DNA from: Pedobacter sp. W3I1
GTDB lineage: Bacteria; Bacteroidota; Bacteroidia; Sphingobacteriales; Sphingobacteriaceae
DNA: 64,000 nucleotides
Direction of reading: 5' to 3'
Assembly: GCF_030816015.1 (NCBI RefSeq)
Contig: NZ_JAUSXN010000001.1
Coordinates: 5,704,001-5,768,000 of the forward strand
The number at the start of each line of letters is the position of its first letter. Position 1 is the first letter of the stretch. The notes below the pieces were generated by a model. It was given only the letters and a program-made list of their open reading frames with translations, was not told where the DNA came from and did no database searches. This document shows, one piece after another, positions 29,923 through 39,937 of this stretch. The position numbers and the translations under genes are program-made.

Positions 29923-30429
29923 ATGAACGGAATAAAAAAACATAGGGGACTTAGACGTTATTATAAAAATCTTAAGATAAAAAACAGCAACTGGTCAGGA
30001 TTGAACTTCGATACCCCTGAACAGGCTTGGTTTGACTTATGGCACACACATTTTGACTGGCGCGGTTATGGTAATAAAAGTTTTAAAAAACGTAAACCTC
30101 ATCTTGACAAACTATTTAGACATTTTGATCTACTCGCAGAAAAAGCGAAGTCTTTACAGACTGATTATCAAATATGGGCAACGTTGATCGACTTTAACAG
30201 TTATAACGATGCCTTATTTCTACACACACCAAATCCGAATCATAGAAACTTTCCCTGGACAATAAAAGATCTTTCCAAAACAACCACTTTAACAAACAAG
30301 GAATTAAGTCATTATATTGATGATCTGGTAGATTATGAAAAACTATATGGACAAGCAGATGAGGCCTTCTGTGTACTTTTTAAAAAAAGTCTTGGCATCC
30401 CTGTGGTACAAGTAGCTGCTAAACCATAA
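29923..30429 (+). CDS. Hypothetical protein, 168 residues
   Basis: Not recognised. It is soluble with no signal or membrane segment. The N-terminus is very basic (KKHRGLRRYYKNLKIKNSN); then an aromatic-rich FDTPEQAWFDLWHTHFDWRGYG and helical segments follow. The high number of Trp, His and Tyr and the consistent codon use make it a credible gene. Its last few codons run into the direct repeat that also carries the CusB gene tail, so its 3' end was shaped by that rearrangement. Confidence 0.65.
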   Translation: MNGIKKHRGLRRYYKNLKIKNSNWSGLNFDTPEQAWFDLWHTHFDWRGYGNKSFKKRKPHLDKLFRHFDLLAEKAKSLQTDYQIWATLIDFNSYNDALFLHTPNPNHRNFPWTIKDLSKTTTLTNKELSHYIDDLVDYEKLYGQADEAFCVLFKKSLGIPVVQVAAKP

Positions 30430-30619
30430 CTGTGGATGAGGCCAGTTTCCTTAAAGGTTTTTAATGGTCTCATCGGTTTCCTGTAGCAAGTTCTATAATG
30501 GTAAAGCGATGGTCACCTGTTGATTGATGAGAAAATCAAGCACCAAAAGACGCACCGCTACTATACTGGCATTTTTGGCTTGATTTAATGTTCCTCACCT
30601 TCTTCTTCGGCATTCTTTA
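30424..30619. repeat. Direct repeat copy 2, overlapping the 3' end of the CusB-like gene
   Basis: Counterpart of 28148-28325. It begins in the last codons of the hypothetical gene and ends within the last 12 codons of the CusB-like gene. It contains an internal partial duplication of GTTTCCT that copy 1 lacks. It is probably the original, since it is attached to the complete CusB-like gene. Confidence 0.75.
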
Positions 30620-31757
30620 CCTTGCTCAACAGATCATAAGCGCCCTTTACCACCACCTTTACATCATTGATCGGCCCGGTAAAAGAAACCTGGGTATAAC
30701 CGTTCTCAGCAACACCTGTTTTCACTTCCATCATCCGGTATCGGTAAGTGTTACTGCCCTTAGCAGCCGGTTGATCAATAAATACGAATTTTTTGCCTTC
30801 AAATTCAACAATAGCTACATCCGGTAATGCTTCTACCTTGTTCATGCCGCTTTCTACATAAGCCTTAAGGTACATACCCGGAAGCAGTTGTGTATCCTCC
30901 TTGTCCAGGTGGCAGTGAATTTGCACGGTACGCTCTTTACTAATTTCCCTGCCGATGAGGTAAACTGTAGCCATGCGTTCTTTCTCCTCATTGGCCAGTA
31001 CAAAACGGACTTTTTGCCCCAGTTTAAGCTTGGGAACGTCCTTTTCAAATACTGTAAGCTCGGCATGCAGGTGTTCGGTATCGGCGATTTTGAAGAGTAC
31101 ATCGGTTGTGCTGGCAAAGGCGCCAATATTGGTGTTCACCTGCGTAACATAACCTGCCATTGGTGTATAGAGGTTAAAAGTCTTCTGTATCTGTCCTTTT
31201 TCCAGTGTCGAAAAACTGACATTCATAATGGAAAGTTTTGAACGTTGTCCCAGCAATCTGGCACTCACACTCTGGTATTCACTCCTTGCTTTCTGTAATG
31301 CTTTTTTGGAATTTACGTTTTCCTTTGCCAATTCTTCCTGGCGGTCGAGCTCCTGCTTTAAAAACTGCAGCTGGCTTTTATAATCCAGGTAGTCTTGTTG
31401 CATCTGAATGAATTCCGGATTTTGCATTACCGCCACCAGGGCTCCCTTAGCTACCCGCTTTCCCTGCAGCATACTGGTGCTTTTTACAATCCCTTCCAGC
31501 GGTGTAGAAATAGACACCAGACTTTGCGGGGGAAGATCAAGTACGCCGTTTACTTTTGTTGTTCCGCTTAATTCCTTCAATTCAATATCACCCAGGGTAA
31601 TTTCCGAAAGCTTGTATTGCTCTGGGGTGAGGGTTACGATATCGCTTTTTTCGTGAACTGCCTCTTTTTCGGGCTCCTTTTCTGCATTGGGGCTGCTACA
31701 GCCAGCTAAATAAAACGGAAAAGACACCAGGATAAAATATTTATATATGGATCTCAT
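30585..31757 (-). CDS. Efflux RND periplasmic adaptor, CusB type
   Basis: 390 residues. The lipobox LAGC (Cys20) anchors it in a membrane. Barrel-sandwich, coiled-coil (about 120-190, QDYLDYKSQLQFLKQELDRQEELAKENVNS) and beta-barrel domains follow the order of membrane-fusion proteins, with LYTPMAGYVTQVNTNIGAFAS as the second lipoyl half. The end is acidic with a final His (AEEEGEEH), a possible metal-binding tail. It is the third gene of the efflux operon, 11 bp downstream of the pump gene, and would link inner-membrane pump and outer-membrane channel. Confidence 0.92.
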   Translation of the reverse strand: MRSIYKYFILVSFPFYLAGCSSPNAEKEPEKEAVHEKSDIVTLTPEQYKLSEITLGDIELKELSGTTKVNGVLDLPPQSLVSISTPLEGIVKSTSMLQGKRVAKGALVAVMQNPEFIQMQQDYLDYKSQLQFLKQELDRQEELAKENVNSKKALQKARSEYQSVSARLLGQRSKLSIMNVSFSTLEKGQIQKTFNLYTPMAGYVTQVNTNIGAFASTTDVLFKIADTEHLHAELTVFEKDVPKLKLGQKVRFVLANEEKERMATVYLIGREISKERTVQIHCHLDKEDTQLLPGMYLKAYVESGMNKVEALPDVAIVEFEGKKFVFIDQPAAKGSNTYRYRMMEVKTGVAENGYTQVSFTGPINDVKVVVKGAYDLLSKVKNAEEEGEEH

Positions 31758-31768
31758 GAGATTTATGC

Positions 31769-34700
31769 TTAAAATGATTTGTTATTACCGGTTAAAAATT
31801 CAATCTGGTTGATACTCTGGCTTAACTGAAGCAGCGCCACCAGCCGCGATTCGTAAATACCATTTGCCTGTTTAAGGCTCAACAGGTATTCCGAATAGCC
31901 TATTTCTCCGTTTTGATAGGCAATTCGGCTGTTTTTTAATATCAGTGCCGCATTGGCCAGGGCCAACGTCAGAAAATAGTCGTAACGTTTCCTGTTTTTC
32001 ATATATTCTCCCAGGGCCTGCTGATACTGGCCTGTTAGTTTTCGCTGCTGGAGCTCCAGGTCGTTCGAGGCAATATCCCTGTTAATTGATGCAGCTTTTG
32101 CCTTTGCAGCATAAGATTTGTAAAATAGCGGAACAGAAAGTCCAACCTGGAAGCCCTGGAAACGTTTAGCGCGATTAAAGAAAACATCACTCCCATTAAC
32201 GTTTTGAAAACCGGTTAGCGACTGGTTGAAATAGCCAAGGGTAAAATCGGGAAGTGCTTTAGCAAGCTCTACCTTGCGCTGTTTTTCGGCGATCACAATT
32301 TGTTGCCTGAAATAAGCAATGGCTGGATTTTCATTCAAAAGTGCTGTATCTCCAACCGAAATCTCGGGCGTTTCCCTTAAAAACTTGTCAGCGATTACAG
32401 GTAGCCCGCTCCTGCCCAGAAGCGTAGCAAGCTGCGCTTTATAAATTTCTATATCAGATCTGTTTTGATCGAGCAGGTTCTGTACATCCTTGAGCTGTGT
32501 CTCAGCAGTTACCTTTTCAAGCAGGTTGCCTTCGCCTGTTTTGTACTTTAACGAAGCCGATTTTACGAACCCCTTGTAAATGCTGTCTTGTTCGAGCAGC
32601 AGTTTTTCTTTCGAATACAGGTACTGAAGATTCGTATAAACAGTTTTAACCTGGAAAATGAGTTCATTTTTGCTCGAAGCAACCTGAAGCTGGCCTGCTT
32701 TGATACGTTCATCGCCCAATGCCGCATTTGCAGCGAAAAGTGTTGGGAAAGGAATGCTTTGCGAAACGGTAAAGTTGTTGTCGTTTTTAACCAGGCTGTT
32801 GTACTGCCCGTAAAGCATAGATACTTCGGTTTTGGGCATTTCAAAGGCGCTTTTCCGCAGCGCCCGCTGCAATCCTACACCAAGGCTCGCCCCGCTGATC
32901 GACCTGTTGTTTTGCAATGCCGAAGATACCGCCTGTTCAAGGGTTAATGGCGTCTGGGCCTTAGCTGGCTGCAATCCAAACAAAGTAATAGACATAACGA
33001 TTATTCCCGCTACGGGCGCAACGCGTACTTTTTTGCGTCCCATTTTTTCTACCCAGATATAAAGCACCGGAAGTACCAAAAGGGTGAGCAGTGTTGCAGA
33101 GATCAGTCCGCCGATGACAACGGTTGCCAGAGGGCGCTGCACTTCAGCCCCGCTTCCGCCCGAGATAGCCATTGGCAGAAATCCCAGAGAGGCCACAAGC
33201 GCCGTCATAATCACCGGGCGAAGTCTGACCGAAGTTCCTGTCTTAATTATTTCCTGAATATCTTTCATTCCTTCTTTTTTTAACCTGTTAAATTCACTGA
33301 TCAGTACAATACCATTTAGTACCGCTACACCAAAAAGTGCAATAAAGCCTATGCCTGCAGAGATGCTAAATGGCATGCCCCTTGCCCATAAGGCGAATAC
33401 GCCACCAATGGCCGACAATGGAATTGCGGTAAAAATTAAAAGCGCATGTTTAATGGATGAAAAGGTGAGGTAAAGCAACAGTAAAATGAGCAATAAGGCC
33501 AGTGGCACGGCAATACCCAATCTTTTATTGGCTGCCTGCAGGTTCTCAAAAGTTCCGCCAAAGGTTGGGTAATATCCTGGCGAAAATTTAACCTCCGCAT
33601 CAATTTTCTGCTGGATTTCCTTCACGATACTTTCCACATCCCTTCCCCTCACATTAAAGCCAACGGTAATCCGCCGCTTTGCATCATCGCGCTGGATTTG
33701 GTTCGGACCTTCCTTGTACTCGATATCGGCAAGCTGTTCAAGCGGGATCTGGTTGCCATTGGGTGCAGTTACAAACAAGTTCTTCACATCTTCCAGCGAC
33801 TGCCTGTTCTCTTTTTCCAGGCGAACAACCATATCAAATCGTTTTTCTCCTTCAAATACAAGGCCTGCAACCTCTCCGGCAAATCCCGAGCGGATAGCGG
33901 TATTCACATCCTCAATATTCAATCCGAACTGCGCGATCTTTTCCCGATGAAATTTGATAATGACCTGCGGAAGTCCTGAGGCCTGTTCCACATAAACATC
34001 CTGGGCACCATCGATTTTTCTGGCGATAGCACCGATCTTTGATGCATAAGTACTCAGTTTTGAAAAATCCTCTCCATAAACCTTGATGACAACATCCTGC
34101 CTTGCACCGGTCATGAGTTCATTAAAGCGCATCTGGATGGGCTGCTGAAACCCGAAGGTAACTCCAGGAATATACTGTTCCAGCTTGGCCTGCATCTTTC
34201 CCGCAAGCTCGTCTCTGGTCGAAGCATTTGTCCAGTCGCCCTTATCCTTTAGGATGATGATCAGGTCACAGGCTTCTACCGGCATAGGGTCTGTAGGAAT
34301 CTCGCTAGAGCCGATCTTTCCAATAACTTCCTTAACTTCAGGGAAGTTGGCCTTTAATACCTTCGCAGCCCGTGTAGCCGCTTCAATAGTCTGTGAAAGA
34401 CTGCTTCCGGTAAGCACCCTGGTTTCTACTGCAAAATCGCCCTCTTCTAGTGTTGGAATAAATTCAGCGCCCAGGTAATTGAAAATAATAAGGCAAATGG
34501 CAAATAATCCTATTGCGATGCCCACAACGGCTAGCCTTGCCCGAAGGGCAAAATTCAACATTGGGGTATAGACCCTTTGAAAAAAAGATATGATTTTGTC
34601 TGAGATATTTCTTTTGGTGCTGATGGTTTTGTTTAAAAACAGTGCACTCATCATCGGTACGTAAGTGAGCGACAGGATAAAAGCACCAAGGATAGCAAAA

Positions 34701-36146
34701 GCCACTGTTTGGGCCATTGGCCTGAACATCTTGCCTTCTATACCAACCAGAGCCAGAATCGGCAGGTAAACGATGAGAATAATGATCTCACCGAAGGCGG
34801 CGCTGTTCCGGATCTTGGAAGCAGATTCAAAAATCTCTGCATCCATCTCCTGCTGGCTTAACTTGTTTTTGTTTTTCCGGATCCCCAGATGATGAAGTGA
34901 AGCTTCTACAATGATTACCGCACCATCTACAACCAGTCCAAAATCAATGGCACCAAGGCTCATCAGGTTTCCGCTGACACCAAAAAGGTTCATCAGGCAT
35001 ACCGCAAAAAGCATCGCAAGTGGAATAACCGAGGCCACAATCAGTCCGGCACGGAAATTCCCCAAAAGCAGTACCAGCACAAAGATGACGATTAATGCGC
35101 CCTCTGCCAGGTTTTTGGTCACTGTACCAATAGCACTGTTTACCAGTTTGGTGCGGTCGAGAAATGGCTCGATAACCACTCCTTCTGGAAGGTTCTTCGC
35201 AATCTGATCCATCCGGGTTTTTACGTTTGCAATAACCTTGGAAGAATTGGCGCCCTTTAACATCATCACTACGGCCCCAACTACTTCACCCTGATCATTT
35301 CTGGTCATGGCACCGTACCTGGTGGCCGCACCGATCCTCACTTCGGCCACATTTCGGATTAGCACCGGAATGCTGTTTTCGTTGGTCCGAACCACAATGT
35401 TCTCAATATCCTCCATACTGTTGATGAGTCCCTCGCTCCTAATAAAATAAGCATTGGGCTTCTTATCGATATAAGAGCCGCCGGTGTTCTGGTTGTTTTT
35501 TTTCAAGTGCCTTAAAAATATCGCTAATGGATATATCCATACTCCTGAGCTTGTCGGGATTGAGCGCAATCTCGTACTGCTTCAGGTATCCCCCAAAACT
35601 GCTCACGTCTGCTATACCCTCTACACCCAGGAGCTGGCGGCGAACAATCCAATCCTGAATGGTACGGAGCTCGGTCGCATCATATTTCTTTTCGTATCCT
35701 TTTTTGGGATGGATCACGTATTGATAAATCTCTCCCAGTCCGGTGGTTAATGGCGCAATTTCGGGCGTACCGATCCCCTTCGGAATGGCCTTTTCCACCC
35801 CGGCAAGCCTTTCGCTTACCTGTTGGCGGGCCCAGTAAATCTCTACATTTTCCTTAAACACCACAGTTACAACAGAAAGCCCGAACCTGCTAAAGGAACG
35901 GATTTCCTCTATTCCGGGAATGGTGGCCATGGTTTGTTCGACCGGATAGGTTACAAAGCGCTCTATATCCTCCGCACCGTTGCTCGGCGAGGAGGTAATA
36001 ATTTGCACCTGATTATTGGTAATATCGGGAAGGGCATCTATGGGCAACTGTTTAAGGGAGTATATACCCCAGGCAATCAGCGCCAGCATCATAATTCCCA
36101 CCAGCAGTTTCTGCCTGATAGAGAACTGTATTATTCTGTTCAGCAT
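31769..36146 (-). pseudogene. CusA/CzcA heavy-metal RND pump fused to a TolC-like domain, one frameshift
   Basis: Inner-membrane proton/metal antiporter. The first 215 or so residues (MLNRIIQFSIRQKLLVGIMM, LPIDALPDITNNQVQI) are separated from the rest by a run of eight T on the plus strand (35496-35503). Removing one base joins FKALEKN to NQNTGGSYIDKKPNAY and gives about 1,458 residues. The HME-RND signature DFGLVVDGAVIIVEA is present in TM4. After the pump (ending WVEKMGRKKVRV) comes a signal-like helix and about 400 residues of an outer-membrane efflux (TolC/CusC) protein (LTLEQAVSSALQNNRSISGA onwards). Such pump-channel fusions occur in Bacteroidota. With CusB and a Cys/His-rich protein it forms a metal-resistance operon; copper, silver or zinc/cobalt cannot be separated from sequence. 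Confidence 0.92.
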
Positions 36147-36262
36147 CGTCGTTTAAATCAAAAATCAATAAATAGCAGAATACCATTGCACAGTATGGTG
36201 CAAAATTCTGCATGCAAAAAAGCATACTTTCATGGATAGAACCCTGAAATAAAAGAGTTTGA

Positions 36263-36580
36263 TTAAACGAGTTTAGGTGGTTGCCAAATATCGAGTGGTT
36301 GTTTTTTCAATGCCGAACACTGGAAAACCGGATATGGTTTCCTGAATACCGGAACAATCAGGTCTGTTAATTTTTCGGATGGAAAGTGCTGACCGACCGA
36401 GCAGCAGGCACAGCTGCAGAATGGCGGACAGGATTCTCCATGCATATGCTCAGCTTTTGATTGATCGCTGTGCTCAGTGCTTTCAGTGTGGGACTTGGAA
36501 ACCATATCTTCCTTGTCCTGGCAGGGCATGAGGCCCAGAAGGATCAGATAAAGAGAAAAAAGGAATACAAAGTTTTTCAC
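36263..36580 (-). CDS. DUF6660-like Cys/His-rich small exported protein
   Basis: About 105 residues from a GTG at 36580 (an in-frame TTG at 36589 is less likely). A hydrophobic leader ends LGLMPC, a possible lipobox. The mature part is rich in His, Cys, Asp and Glu (SKAEHMHGESCPPFCSCACC), which resembles the small DUF6660-type proteins heading metal-efflux operons in Bacteroidota. It is the first gene of the CusA-CusB operon, so a periplasmic metal-binding or sensing role is inferred. A TACATTTG -7-like box overlaps the start (36587-36594). Confidence 0.7.
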   Translation of the reverse strand: MKNFVFLFSLYLILLGLMPCQDKEDMVSKSHTESTEHSDQSKAEHMHGESCPPFCSCACCSVGQHFPSEKLTDLIVPVFRKPYPVFQCSALKKQPLDIWQPPKLV

Positions 36581-36743
36581 TAAGGGCAAATGTAATGATT
36601 AAAGTTTTTAATTCATAAAGCCCCTTTTAATTCATGTTCTGTTTCGATCGTTAAAAAACCATCTGTCTATTTATTAATTGATAACCATTCCCCTCGAAAA
36701 TTAATATCTTGTGGAACTAAATTAACAATCATGCTCTATCTGT

Positions 36744-37165
36744 ATGGAAAGATTTGAAGAAATACTAACAAAATATAATTTTACCAAACGGACCAACAAA
36801 CCAAAGACCACTTTTGAGGAATCTGAAAAAATAATAAACTTCAAACTTCCTAACGATTATAAAATTTTTGCTTTAATTATTCTGAACTTGAGGGTTTTAT
36901 TGGGGAGCAATATGTTAGACTTTGGGACTTCGACGAAGTAATTGAAATGAATATCGACTATCAAATTTTCGAGCATTTACCGAACACATTAGCAATTGGG
37001 GGAAATGGTGGTGGAGAGTACATTGCAATAGAACAATTAAATGATAATAGTTTAAGAATTGTGTTATCTCCCTTCCTAATTGAGGAAGATGCCCATATTG
37101 AAATAGGAATTTCCTTTACCGATTTTTTAGAATGTTTAGAAAACCGAAAAGAGTGGTTTGAATAA
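36744..37165 (+). pseudogene. SMI1/KNR4-family protein, one frameshift
   Basis: As written two short frames (36744-36941 and 36947-37165). Adding one base in the AAAATTTTT tract at 36861-36869 joins LPNDYKN to NYSELEGFIGEQYVRLWDF and on to EVIEMNIDYQIFEHLPNTL, giving about 140 residues, the full SMI1/KNR4 fold, with the family hallmarks GGNGGGEYIAIE and FLECL. Bacterial members are mostly immunity proteins of contact-dependent or polymorphic toxin systems. No toxin gene is next to it. It is followed by another small soluble protein gene. Confidence 0.85.
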
Positions 37166-37223
37166 TTAAAACCACATATCACTAACAAACCGACCTAACG
37201 TTAGAAAGGAGAATTAGACTATA

Positions 37224-37703
37224 ATGCCAATGATCATACTTACATTTAAAAATTGGGTTTTAACAGTTGATCATGAAAGCACGAAATCAACCTATGCTGC
37301 CGTTGAAAATGGTAGTGCGGAGGATTGTAATTGTAATGACTGCTTGAATTATATTCAGAACAGAGGCACGATATTCCCAGAACAGGTTAAACGTTTATTC
37401 AATCAACTTGGTGTAGATTACCACAAAGAAAGTGAGGTTTGGCGAATGTGTAAAGAAAATGACGGTACACACCGCTATAGTGTAATATTTCATTTTAAAG
37501 GAAGCTTTGAGGGCACTGATTGTTTAGTCTCACTTAATGACTCACAAGCAATTAAACTAAATCCTATAACAGATTCTTTTAAAATCGGTTTTATGAAGGG
37601 CGATGATCTAACCTACTTTAAAGACAAAAATGATTTGATTCAGATTGAAATTGAAATCATGGTGCCTTGGGTTATCGATAGAATGTTAGAAAGCGAGTGG
37701 TAG
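37224..37703 (+). CDS. Hypothetical soluble protein with Cys cluster, possibly immunity-type
   Basis: 159 residues, no signal or membrane segment. An N-terminal strand pair is followed by a four-residue-spaced Cys cluster, DCNCNDCLNYI, then NRGTIFPEQVKRLFNQLGVDYHKESEVWRM, a pattern I have seen only in proteins of unknown function. It lies 58 bp after the SMI1/KNR4 gene in the same direction. Immunity-like genes often accumulate as orphans in such pairs, but this is inference from context only. Confidence 0.6.
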   Translation: MPMIILTFKNWVLTVDHESTKSTYAAVENGSAEDCNCNDCLNYIQNRGTIFPEQVKRLFNQLGVDYHKESEVWRMCKENDGTHRYSVIFHFKGSFEGTDCLVSLNDSQAIKLNPITDSFKIGFMKGDDLTYFKDKNDLIQIEIEIMVPWVIDRMLESEW

Positions 37704-37919
37704 TTTCTTATCCAATGAAATGACTTTCAAAAGAAGCCTTGTTGTTATCCAAACACTCAGCTCCTTCAAGATTTAACAGTCCTAAAAAAATGTTCCTAAT
37801 CGGCTTATCCATCAACCTCTTCACGCAGCCTTAATGTATTACGTATCATTATAGATGCAAAGTTATAGGGTAAAGAATGTTGGTTATTTTTATGGCTTGC
37901 GATTTTTACAAGCCCTTAC

Positions 37920-39035
37920 ATGAGTACTAACCTGAATAATGAGCTGGCCACCAAGCCACACTACCCTATATTAGATGGCCTTCGCGGTGTAGCAGCCATC
38001 ATCGTTGTCACTTTTCACCTTACCGAGCCCTTAGGAACCGGGCACCTGGACATCCTGGTTAACCACGGTTATCTGGCTGTAGATTTTTTCTTTTTATTAT
38101 CAGGCTTTGTAATGGGCTATGCCTATGACGACCGATGGCCTAAAATGACGGTCGGCAATTTTTTCAAACGCCGTATCGTACGTCTTCAACCCATGGTAAT
38201 TTTGGGGATGACACTCGGTGCTATTGGATTCTATTTTACAGATTCTACCATATGGCCACTCATTCATACTATCTCTATCTGGAAGATGCTGCTGGTGCTG
38301 CTGATTGGTTATACCATCCTGCCTATACCATTATCGCTTGATATACGTGGCTGGCAGGAGATGCATCCCCTGAATAGTGTAGGCTGGTCGTTGTTTTTTG
38401 AATACATTGCTAACATTCTTTATGCAGTATGGATCAGGAAATTTTCTAAAACGGCATTAAGTATTTTAGTGGTTATCGCTGCCATCGCATTGGCACATCT
38501 GGCCATTACAAACGGCGACGTAAGCGGCGGCTGGACACTGAATGTAGAACAGGTTCGCATTGGCTTTACCCGTACCCTATACCCTTTCTTTGCGGGTTTG
38601 TTGCTTTCGCGTATCGCGAAGCCGACCCGGATTAAAAACGCGTTTTTATGGTGTAGTCTTTTAGTAGCTCTGGTACTTTATATGCCACGCATCGGCGGTG
38701 CCGGGCATCTTTGGATGAACGGAATTTATGAATCTATTTGTATTATCATCGTTTTCCCGCTCATCGTATATCTTGGCGCCAGTGGTGTGCTGCAAACACA
38801 AAGGGAGCACAAGATATGCAAATTTTTAGGTGAGATCTCCTATCCGTTATACCTGGTACATTATCCGCTGGTTTATTTTTATGTAGCCTGGATTAGTAAT
38901 CATAAAGGCACAACTATTGTTCAGGCCTGGCCGTATGCCCTGCTCATTTTAATAGGCAGCGTTGTTTTGGCCTATGCCGCATTGAAATGGTACGATGAGC
39001 CGGTACGCAAATGGTTGCGGAAAAAGCTTGCCTAA
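37920..39035 (+). CDS. Acyltransferase family 3 (OafA/YrhL-like) membrane protein
   Basis: 371 residues with about ten membrane helices. The family opening YPILDGLRGVAAIIVVTFHL carries the conserved Arg and His, followed by AVDFFFLLSGFVMGYAY and later GEISYPLYLVHYPLVYFYV. These integral membrane enzymes transfer acetyl or other acyl groups to sugars of surface polysaccharides or to peptidoglycan-like substrates. No polysaccharide genes adjoin it, so the acceptor is unknown. Confidence 0.92.
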   Translation: MSTNLNNELATKPHYPILDGLRGVAAIIVVTFHLTEPLGTGHLDILVNHGYLAVDFFFLLSGFVMGYAYDDRWPKMTVGNFFKRRIVRLQPMVILGMTLGAIGFYFTDSTIWPLIHTISIWKMLLVLLIGYTILPIPLSLDIRGWQEMHPLNSVGWSLFFEYIANILYAVWIRKFSKTALSILVVIAAIALAHLAITNGDVSGGWTLNVEQVRIGFTRTLYPFFAGLLLSRIAKPTRIKNAFLWCSLLVALVLYMPRIGGAGHLWMNGIYESICIIIVFPLIVYLGASGVLQTQREHKICKFLGEISYPLYLVHYPLVYFYVAWISNHKGTTIVQAWPYALLILIGSVVLAYAALKWYDEPVRKWLRKKLA

Positions 39036-39067
39036 GATTGGGTTAGGCTTAAAAGAAGCTGTGAGGA

Positions 39068-39178
39068 ATCGTCATTGCGAGAAGGCTTTTTCAGCCGACG
39101 AAGCAATCTTATGGCAAGGATCACTAGCATGAAAGATTGCTTTCCCGAAAGTTCGGGATTCCTTCTCGCAATGACGAT
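39068..39178. repeat. Family A palindromic repeat
   Basis: An imperfect palindrome starting ATCGTCATTGCGAGAAGG and ending in its complement, with the inner arms GACGAAGCAATCTT and AAGATTGCTT and a core GGATCACTAGCA. The copy at 57295-57394 has the same arms and core, and both are followed by TTCTATTGG and CTGTCATTGATAG. It looks like a REP-type or small non-autonomous element. Confidence 0.85.
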
Positions 39179-39260
39179 CTTTCTATTGGGTCTGTCATTG
39201 ATAGCCTGTCGAAGGGCCTTTAAATTCCCGTAAAGCGTTTCGACTACTTGTCCCAATTCT

Positions 39261-39863
39261 TCCTATCGTGTGGACACATCTACATCAGCCTGTAATTGTT
39301 TTTAGCGCATATCCCTAAGGCGAGTGTACTGCTGTCCCGAATCTTCGGGATCAGCATCTTTCCTGCTAATAACAAGCTTGATATCTTAAAAACTATAGTT
39401 TGGAGATAAATGTTGATTTTTTTGCCGCTCTATGCCGCGGGGGCATGGTAGTTTTTCGCAGTCAACGTTGTTTTTAGCTGTGCTCAAGAATGCTAGCGCA
39501 TTTTGGAGCGCCAAAGTACCCAAAGCGCTTTGTCAATCCAGCAATGGGCCTTTTACACAATCCTACACGCATCAAAAAAACAGCGGCACTTCGTTTAATC
39601 AGTTTTGTTTGTGTTTTCTTTGGGCTGATTGAGCCCTTCGGGGTTTGTGTTCAATATTTCTTAAAGCTTTAAATTAGCCTCTATGAACACAAAACCACTG
39701 CGTTTTAGGTTTGGCAGTACTATTTGTTCTTCCCTGCAACTGTTTTTTTGATTTCTCCGGCCCTTGGGATTGACGGCGTCCTTCGGTAAAGACTGTGGTT
39801 TATTAAAGCCAGCTAGCATGATGCCTAAACCATTCTTGAAAAAGATGTGTCCACACGATAGGA
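39261..39863. repeat. Large dispersed repeat, copy 2, bounded by 21-bp inverted repeats
   Basis: A perfect 21-bp inverted repeat bounds this 603-bp segment: left arm 39261-39281 (begins TCCTATCGTGTGG), right arm 39843-39863. The inner 39415-39863 matches copy 1 at 20799-21247. Between the left arm and the shared body is a small hairpin, CCCGAA-TC-TTCGGG. No transposase frame is present. The layout resembles a MITE-like non-autonomous element. Confidence 0.75.
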
Positions 39864-39937
39864 TTCTTCGGGAAGCTCAACTTGACAAGTTCGAATGGAA
39901 TTACAACTTGTGACACAGACTCTTCTTTTAGTCTATG

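Noticed and set aside
39432..39632. Plus-strand open frame starting MPRGHGSFSQS, similar to one at 20771-20980
   Set aside because: The similarity is that of the repeat DNA itself; lengths and ends differ between copies and no signal or domain is present.
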